NCBI GenBank assembly: GCA_963965975.1
Contig: OZ014411.1
Coordinates: forward strand, 19,868,446-19,932,445
Origin: Xestospongia bergquistia
Lineage: Eukaryota > Porifera > Demospongiae > Haplosclerida > Petrosiidae
Length of the DNA stretch: 64,000 nt
Direction: 5' to 3'
Below the pieces are notes generated by a model that searched no databases, had not been told where the DNA came from, and worked only from the letters and a program-made list of their open reading frames with translations. This document shows positions 58,001-64,000 of this stretch, piece after piece. Within the stretch, counting starts at the first letter, position 1, and every line of letters starts with the position of its first letter. A program made the position numbers and the translations under genes.

Positions 58001-61000
58001 AGAGTGTTGATTCACTTCGATCCATTCAAGAAGCATTAGGTGGTCTACTTTCTCTTATATTAGATGAAATAATTTCTGTACATCGACTTTATCCAGCATC
58101 TGGAAACAGGTATATATTTGTATTATAAATTTAGAAGATATGTTAATTACTGCTTTCATTTTTTAGCACTTACTTAAGCTTTACTGTTGACAATAATGAA
58201 CTCACTCTATCTGAAATTAATGATAAAATCACATCTAAGGATATTGTTGACTCTGTTATTCCCATTATAAGTATTTCACAAGGTAAGTAATGTTCTATTT
58301 GAATGTCTACACAACTACAACCCAATATGGATCTCTCATTAAAATGTAGTTGAATGAATCTGTGGTAGGCAATAATGGATCATGTTATTTCTAAATAATT
58401 TGTGTCTCAGACATTTACAAATTTCATTTATCTTACAGATAGCCACTATGGACCAGGAAGTCCATGCTATTCCGATAACACTCCTGTTACCGGTGCTCCA
58501 ACTAGTAGGAATGTCCATGTTTTAGCATCTCAGCTAGCTAATGACAATGACAATGACTTTCTAGGTCTAGCTGTTGTCAATGTTAATGATGGATATGGAC
58601 AGGGGGTATGGCAATATTTAAGAAGCAAGCACCAGAATTATTCTGATGACATTATCTCCAGTAAGTTTGATACACAATTATCTATTCATGCATCTATTAC
58701 ATGCCATTATGCTATCAAAATACGTTACACTTTTTTGTTGAAATAGGTTTGTGGATCAACTTTCCTCCCAATATTACCAACACAAATGCTCTTCTTCTTC
58801 ATGGTAATGACACCCTTCGTTTCTTACCTAAACCTCTATACTACTGGCTATCAACTGATGCACCTAAAATAACTGTCAAAGCTTGGGACACTACACAGGG
58901 AGAATTAGGTTCACTGGAATCATCATGGATGAATATTAACACGGATTCATTCAGTAATACTACACAATCACTGTCAAACAGACTAGGTCTCTTTAGTTCA
59001 TCAACAGCAACAATAGTGGCTACAAGATTTGGCTGCGATGGAGTAGTGAACTCACAAGTTGTCCATGATGCATGTTGTATATGTGGAGGTAATGGAGCTA
59101 CCTGTGCTGGGTGTGACAATGTACAAGGGTCCAATGTAAAGATAGATGGTTGTGACATATGCGGGGGCAGTGAAAATACTTGTCTTGGTTGTGATTATAT
59201 ACCATTCTCATTTGCTTCTTTTGGAATTTGTTCTGAATGTATCAGTACCATGTCTGTTCCAAGTGATAGTAATAATCTTCAAGCTACATTATATCCTTCT
59301 ACAACATTTCAAGATTGTTCTGGAACATGCTTTGGTATGGCCGTAAATGATGATTGTGGAGTGTGCTCTGGTGGTGGGACTTCTCATAGCTATAATGAAG
59401 ACAAGTAAGTGGAATGCATAATATGATTCATGTGGTACACGTATCACATCAATCGTAATTAATATGTACCTTTCAATTGTTGTGTACTATATAGATATAT
59501 CTATTCACATTTTTGTGTCAACATATTGTATGCATTCTATCTATTAGCATATGCTACTAAGGGCTTTATTTGTGAGAAAAGAAAGAAAAAAATTGCATCT
59601 ATACATTGCTATAATATGCATATACACAAATCTACGTATAGTTTGTTGGTATCTACTACAATGATACTTTTCTTCTTTAGGGATTGTCATGGAGTTTGTT
59701 TTGGTAATAATACTGTTGATAACTGTGGCTACTGTACAGGACCTGAGACAGATATATCATTCAACGAATATTTAGATTGCACTGGAGTCTGTAATGGACC
59801 ATTTAGAGCAGATTCCTGTGGTATATGTCAATTGCCTGAGAGTGATGGTACCATAACTGAATATGCTGATTGCAATGGGGACTGTTTTGGAACAGCAAAG
59901 GTTGATTATTGTGGAGAATGTTATGGTGGAAACACTGATGAAACAGCCAACTCTACCATGGATATCTGTGGTATTTGTGGTGGAGATAATTCAACATGTT
60001 ATGGTTGTGATGGAGTTATTAACAGTGAGCATGCTGTTGATAGCTGTCAAATATGTGGAGGTAATGACTGCGGCTGTTTTCATATCACTACCATATCACC
60101 TCAAATGGGTCCGCGTACAGGAAGTACTCAGATAACTATTAAAGGCGCTGGATTTTTCAAAAATGGAACACTTTATAATAACACCTTACCACTCTGTGGG
60201 AGTTCTTTGACTGACTCTCTTGGCAAATCTATTCCTGTGACTTGCCAATTTATTAGCAATGATGAAGAAACTATACCAGGCTCAGCTTATATAGTTGATC
60301 AAAGTACTGTAATATGTCAAACACCAGCTTTAACTGATGACCAGATTTTTAGAGAGCAATTTGATCTTAGCATTAGAATTGATAATGGACCTTTCTCTAA
60401 TTCAGTACCTTTCTATTACGACAATTACAACCAGATAACTGTGACTGATATAAGTCCAAAAGAAGATCTTATTAACACAAAAATTACTCTCATTCACACT
60501 GGACAAAACTTCATGAATAGCTCTCTAGCAGCTTGTTTAGTGTATGGATATGACAATTGTATTCCAGAATACACAAACAACTACTTATCTGTTCCAGCTG
60601 TATTCATTAATCCATCCACCTATTACTGTATTCTACCATCCAAAAGCTATCCTTGTCAGATTAAAGTTGATCTTACTCTTGATGGACAAGTATCTGGAAC
60701 AGTGACACCTGATTCCTTCGATTCAGTCTTCACATACTCATTCTCTGCTCCTATAGTGAACTCAATTCATTTTACAGACAATATCTCATCACTTGTTGTA
60801 TTATTGGATAGATCCAGTATATTCTCAAATAACCAGGACATATCATGTGATGCCATATTTACTGAATCAACAGTGTCTCTTCTTGGAGGTAATAATGCTC
60901 AGTGCTTTTGGGCTAATGACTACCATCAAGAAATATTGGTTACCTTGCCATATCAGGCCAATATAGCAGTTAACTCACCTATTGCATTTAAAGACAATGT

Positions 61001-64000
61001 TATTGGTACAATGGGACCTCAGTTCAGCCTCAAAATACAAAACATAATAACTTACATCTCCAATGTCACAAATGCTATCTACCCAGTTCCAGTCATCTTA
61101 GGACCACACTTCATACCAAATTGTGGGTATATACAATATACTGCAACTGGTTCTCTTTATCAAGGATACAAAGGATTTCGTTATCAATGGTCAATTTATA
61201 CACATAACTCATCTATCTCTGGTTTCAGTGAGGTAGTTAGTACTTTGAATAACTTGCCTTCAACAGCAGGAGAGATCTCACTACCATCAAATCTCTTCCA
61301 ACTATCAGTGCCATATACACTTAAAGTAGAAGTAACTAATTCACTTGGACTGTCAGCTTCAGTTAGCAGAACTATTAGTAAAACAATGTCTTCAATTCTT
61401 GAAGTGGAAATTACAGGACCAAAAGAAAAGGTCATTAATACTGGAGAGAATCTTTTAGTTGAAGGTTATGTGATCAATAATGAGTGCTCGTTACCAAATG
61501 GTCCATTTATATATCAGTGGCGTCTTTATCGTATCATTGATCAACTTCAAAATATACTTCAACATCAACCTCTGTCAAATATAGTGTCCAATAATCCAAT
61601 TTTATATATACCATCATCCGTTTTTATGTCAGATTCCAAATATCAATTACAACTAACAGTTACAGCTAACAATGATGCAATCACTTCCAATGAAACCATT
61701 AATATTACAATATTGCCACCATTGTGTATTTCTCGTATACACGGTGGTGATCGTAATATCTCCAATAGTGAGACAGTTCTCTTAAATGCTTCCTCTTCAA
61801 CAATTATTGAAGAATTAAAATCATCACCAACATATACATGGGCATGCTCAGTCGTAGGTAATGGAGGTCCATGTTATAATACCACGAAACCTGTTTTTGT
61901 ACCAATCTACCTACCAAAATCACCGAATGTGTTTTTTCCAACATCCAATCTACAGTCTGGATTACAATACAACTTCACCTTAATACTTAGTCATGGTGCA
62001 TGTATCTCAACATCCACAGTCATTATTAGCACTTACCCCTCATTTGTTGACCCAATAGCTGTTGTTCAGATATTAACAACAACATCTCGAGTTGTCTCAT
62101 CACAATATCTAACCTTAGAAGGACTAGTTTATCCTAACTATCTTGTAAACGTGTCATGGTCTTGTCTTGATCTGCCTGGTCAAGGTTATATTGATTTTAA
62201 TACTGGCAACTACACGATATCTCCAACTTACTACATGTCTACCTCAACTATCAATGTTAGTCCCTTAACTGAGTTTGTGAATAAGGCTGTGACTAGACAA
62301 ACAAACCGGGTTAATTTGGTTATAAAACCACACTCACTTCAGCCAGGTTGGAAATACACCTTTCAACTCAGTGCACAACATGACCAAATTATTGTGTATT
62401 CCAAGATAACTGTCATTCCTGAGCACTCTCCAGTAATTCGTAACTTTTTTGTCACTCCACACAGTGGATTAGCATTGAACACACCCTTTAAGTTGTCTGT
62501 GAACTGGACTACAGATAATGTAAAAGACCATCCACTCTACTATCAGTTTGGTGTTGTATTGTCTCAAGCCAAATATTGGCTTACAGGACCCAGCACAGAA
62601 AAATCTATTACAGTGAACCTACCACCTGGTGACCTAGTAGTAATTGCGAGAGTATATGATAGCTTATCAGTAGAATACAATGAATATCAAATTGATGTGT
62701 CTGTATCTTCAAATCCTTCTATTAACTACCACTCAACCATTGACAATTTAGCTAATGATCTGCAAAATACTAAGGAATGGCCTACAGTAATCTCGGGACT
62801 TGTCACTACTCTTCTCTCAGTAAGCAATACATTAAACAATGCTCAATCAAAGTCTGTTCTAAATCTTTATTCAAATATTTTGAGCAATTACATGCCATCA
62901 ACAAAAGAGCACCATATGCTTATGTTAACAACAATGGAATTGATGACTACAACACTGTCTTTTACAGAAATAAATGACAAAATTACCATATTAAATCAAT
63001 TGAATTCTATTCTTGATGCTTTCATAAAAACAGTAGATGGAAATTTCCAACAAAGCAATATCATCTCCTTGACAGATAACAGTGGTCTCCCCTTGCTTCT
63101 AACAAGTGATCGATATAGCCTTCAAGATTTTAATTATGGTATTGACGATAGAGCAATAGATACAGTTGTTAATATTATTACTAACTTGTACGCATCTAAT
63201 TGGGACTTAACTCTTGCTAGACAACTGCGACAAACTATGACAAAACTATCAAGTGTTCTATGTAGACAACATGTCATAGGTCAACAAAGAATAACAATAA
63301 ATACAAATATACTGAGTTATTCCTTTGAAAAGCAATTCCCATTTGGTACATTCTTTATCAAAGAAGCAACAATTGACTTCTCCAACAAACTCCATCAATT
63401 TTATATTAAGCAAGCTTGTTCACATGCCAGCATTGCCTGTTCTGAAATCTGTCTTAACTTCATAACTACAACAAAAGACTATTTCTCTAATACTAGTCAA
63501 ATTGTAACTATTAGTACTAAATCACAAGATGCCATAAAGTCAGGCATTGAGGGAGTTGATCCTCAAGCAATTCAACTACATTCTGATATAATAAGTGTTG
63601 ATTTAGCTACTGCACTACAGCAGACTATCTTGTCAGTACAAAACCTTCCTTCTCCAATACATGTGTACATACCTGTTCGAAGTATCTCAAATGACAAAAG
63701 TCAACCTATTTGCATGTTCAGAAACACTACAGTTGAAAGTAATACTCAATGGGAACTTGATACTTTAGCACCACCACCTGTTATATCTATTAATGGTAGA
63801 GAACACTACTCCTGTGAGTATAACCACCTCTCTGAATTTGCAATTGGGTTATTACCACCTCCAGTCATTATATCTTCCTCAACTCCTTCTGTGATGGAAT
63901 CTTCAAGTCCTACATCATCACCAAGCCCAACTTCATCACATGTGATAATGTCATCTTCACCAGCTGTCTCTTTTCTTCCCATTGTTAATAACCCCGGTCC
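43066..64000 (+). CDS. Giant cadherin with TIG, REJ-like and GPS-like regions, partial at 3' end
   Basis: Exons 43066-45011, 45162-55822, 55893-55987, 56152-56208, 56311-58109, 58167-58282, 58439-58660, 58747-59404, 59681-64000 (open). Phases agree throughout, giving at least 6624 aa. The Met at 43066 is preferred over 43051 because it begins the signal peptide MGVHLFILTYLLFVG. Order: about 39 EC repeats (to residue ~4200, with DxNDN-P linkers and DRE motifs); Cys-rich segment (~4205-4400); three WQY/LRF/WD modules; CGG cysteine repeats; two TIG domains; REJ-like region; degenerate GPS; Ser/Thr/Pro-rich tract. It is predicted to be a calcium-dependent surface adhesion molecule. A membrane anchor must lie beyond the window if present. 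Confidence 0.93.
45162..55822 (+). CDS. Single 10.66-kb exon encoding about 33 cadherin repeats
   Basis: Uninterrupted frame from acceptor at 45161 (ttattcacag) to donor at 55823 (GTATGG). About 33 EC units of 95-115 residues end in linkers such as VNDVNDNPP, ILDLNDQAP, VIDINDHSP. A few linkers have lost calcium-binding Asp/Asn (HIRGSTVP near 48145-48160; VHSQSYTGP near 53925-53950; VFKDNLEAP near 54862-54888). The frame closes into a C-x-E-G junction with the next exon. Confidence 0.95.
56311..58890 (+). CDS. Cys-rich segment and three WQY/LRF/WD modules of the giant cadherin
   Basis: First come about 150 residues rich in paired cysteines (starting with CPIGKSVCPTTNICY). Three related modules follow, at about 56880-57150, 57560-57790 and 58560-58890. 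Each has an early Trp (GEWQY, SPWQV, GVWQY), a Leu-Arg-Phe middle (CLRFW, LIRFLPSS, TLRFLPK) and a late Ala/Leu-x-x-Trp-Asp (KLWDG, RAWDG, KAWDT). This pattern resembles cadherin-like repeats known from large bacterial surface proteins. The assignment is by eye. Confidence 0.6.
59030..60075 (+). CDS. CGG-type cysteine repeat region of the giant cadherin
   Basis: Recurring units D-x-C-x-[IV]-C-G-G-x-(3-4)-T-C-x-G-C-D (for example CCICGGNGATCAGCDNV, GCDICGGSENTCLGCD, DICGICGGDNSTCYGCDGV) span exon 8 and the start of exon 9. Similar CGGDNSTC-type repeats occur in ADAMTS and in many protist and bacterial surface proteins. Confidence 0.7.
59405..59680. other. Last visible intron of the giant cadherin
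   Basis: 276-bp GT-AG phase-2 intron, AT-rich, no feature seen. Confidence 0.7.
60078..60760 (+). CDS. Two IPT/TIG domains of the giant cadherin
   Basis: The first is ITTISPQMGPRTGSTQITIK-G-A-G-F through VICQTP (60078-60330). The second is VTDISPKEDLINTKITLIHT-G-Q-N-F through YYCILPSK (60436-60650). P-x-x-G-x-x-x-[IV]-T-[IL]-x-G-x-x-F and a late Cys-x-x-P are the family pattern. IPT/TIG are Ig-like folds found in plexins, Met and polycystin-related proteins. Confidence 0.75.
61050..63600 (+). CDS. REJ-like region of the giant cadherin
   Basis: About 850 residues with recurrent beta-domain motifs typical of the receptor-for-egg-jelly module (YQWSIY, YQWRLYR, YTWACSV, VSWSCLDL, LTVTANNDA, FQLSAQHD). 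A helical stretch follows (TVISGLVTTLLSVSNTLNNA). REJ modules occur in polycystin-1 and sea-urchin sperm receptors, usually followed by a GPS. This is recognised by pattern only. Confidence 0.6.
63708..63860 (+). CDS. Degenerate GPS-like motif of the giant cadherin
   Basis: ICMFRNTTVESNTQWELDTL is followed by CEYNHLSEFAIG. A canonical GPS reads C-x-[FY] ... W ... C-x-C-N-H-L-[ST]. Here one cysteine of C-x-C is replaced (C-E-Y), but H-L-S, the site of autoproteolysis, is retained. A Ser/Pro-rich stretch follows rather than an immediate membrane segment. Confidence 0.5.

Overview
This window looks like AT-rich nuclear DNA from an early-branching animal. Introns are short with GT-AG borders, spacers between genes are only 130-330 bp, and the content is metazoan: a cysteine string protein, a BAF53-type actin-related protein, a Golgi SNARE, a giant cadherin, and exon-shuffled EGF/sushi/Ig proteins. 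A demosponge, possibly an Amphimedon relative, fits best; that assignment is inference. Gene structures were built by hand from splice sites, reading phase and protein similarity.

Layout. (1) 1-10266, minus: a secreted or membrane mosaic protein with a signal peptide, ten single-exon EGF domains, two sushi domains, a further EGF, a long extracellular region and Ig domains. It runs off the left edge. (2) 10535-14429, minus: an unrecognised seven-exon gene encoding 280 aa. (3) 14587-26829, plus: a tandem array of cysteine string protein (DNAJC5) genes. CSP1 and CSP2 are intact, CSP3 has lost an exon-4 splice donor, and two decayed copies follow the same theme. (4) 24020-26000 and 28202-29775: two arrays of one 42-bp minisatellite inside a partly duplicated block that also carries CSP 3' exons. 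(5) 31318-31623, minus: a small one-pass membrane protein. (6) 31906-41317, minus: a complete 14-exon ACTL6A/BAF53 gene (431 aa) whose introns hold minisatellites, a hAT remnant and small inverted-repeat elements. (7) 41459-42740, plus: a BET1/BET1L-type Qc-SNARE, divergent from ACTL6A across 141 bp. (8) 43066 to beyond 64000, plus: a giant cadherin with about 39 EC repeats (most in one 10.66-kb exon), followed by WQY/LRF/WD modules, CGG-type cysteine repeats, two IPT/TIG domains, a REJ-like region and a degenerate GPS-like motif. It runs off the right edge.

Functionally these are mostly ordinary animal genes: cell-surface adhesion and matrix proteins at both ends, and between them vesicle-trafficking genes (CSP, BET1-like) and a chromatin-remodelling subunit. 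The most notable items are the domain architecture of the giant cadherin, the tandem expansion and decay of CSP genes, and the duplicated minisatellite block.
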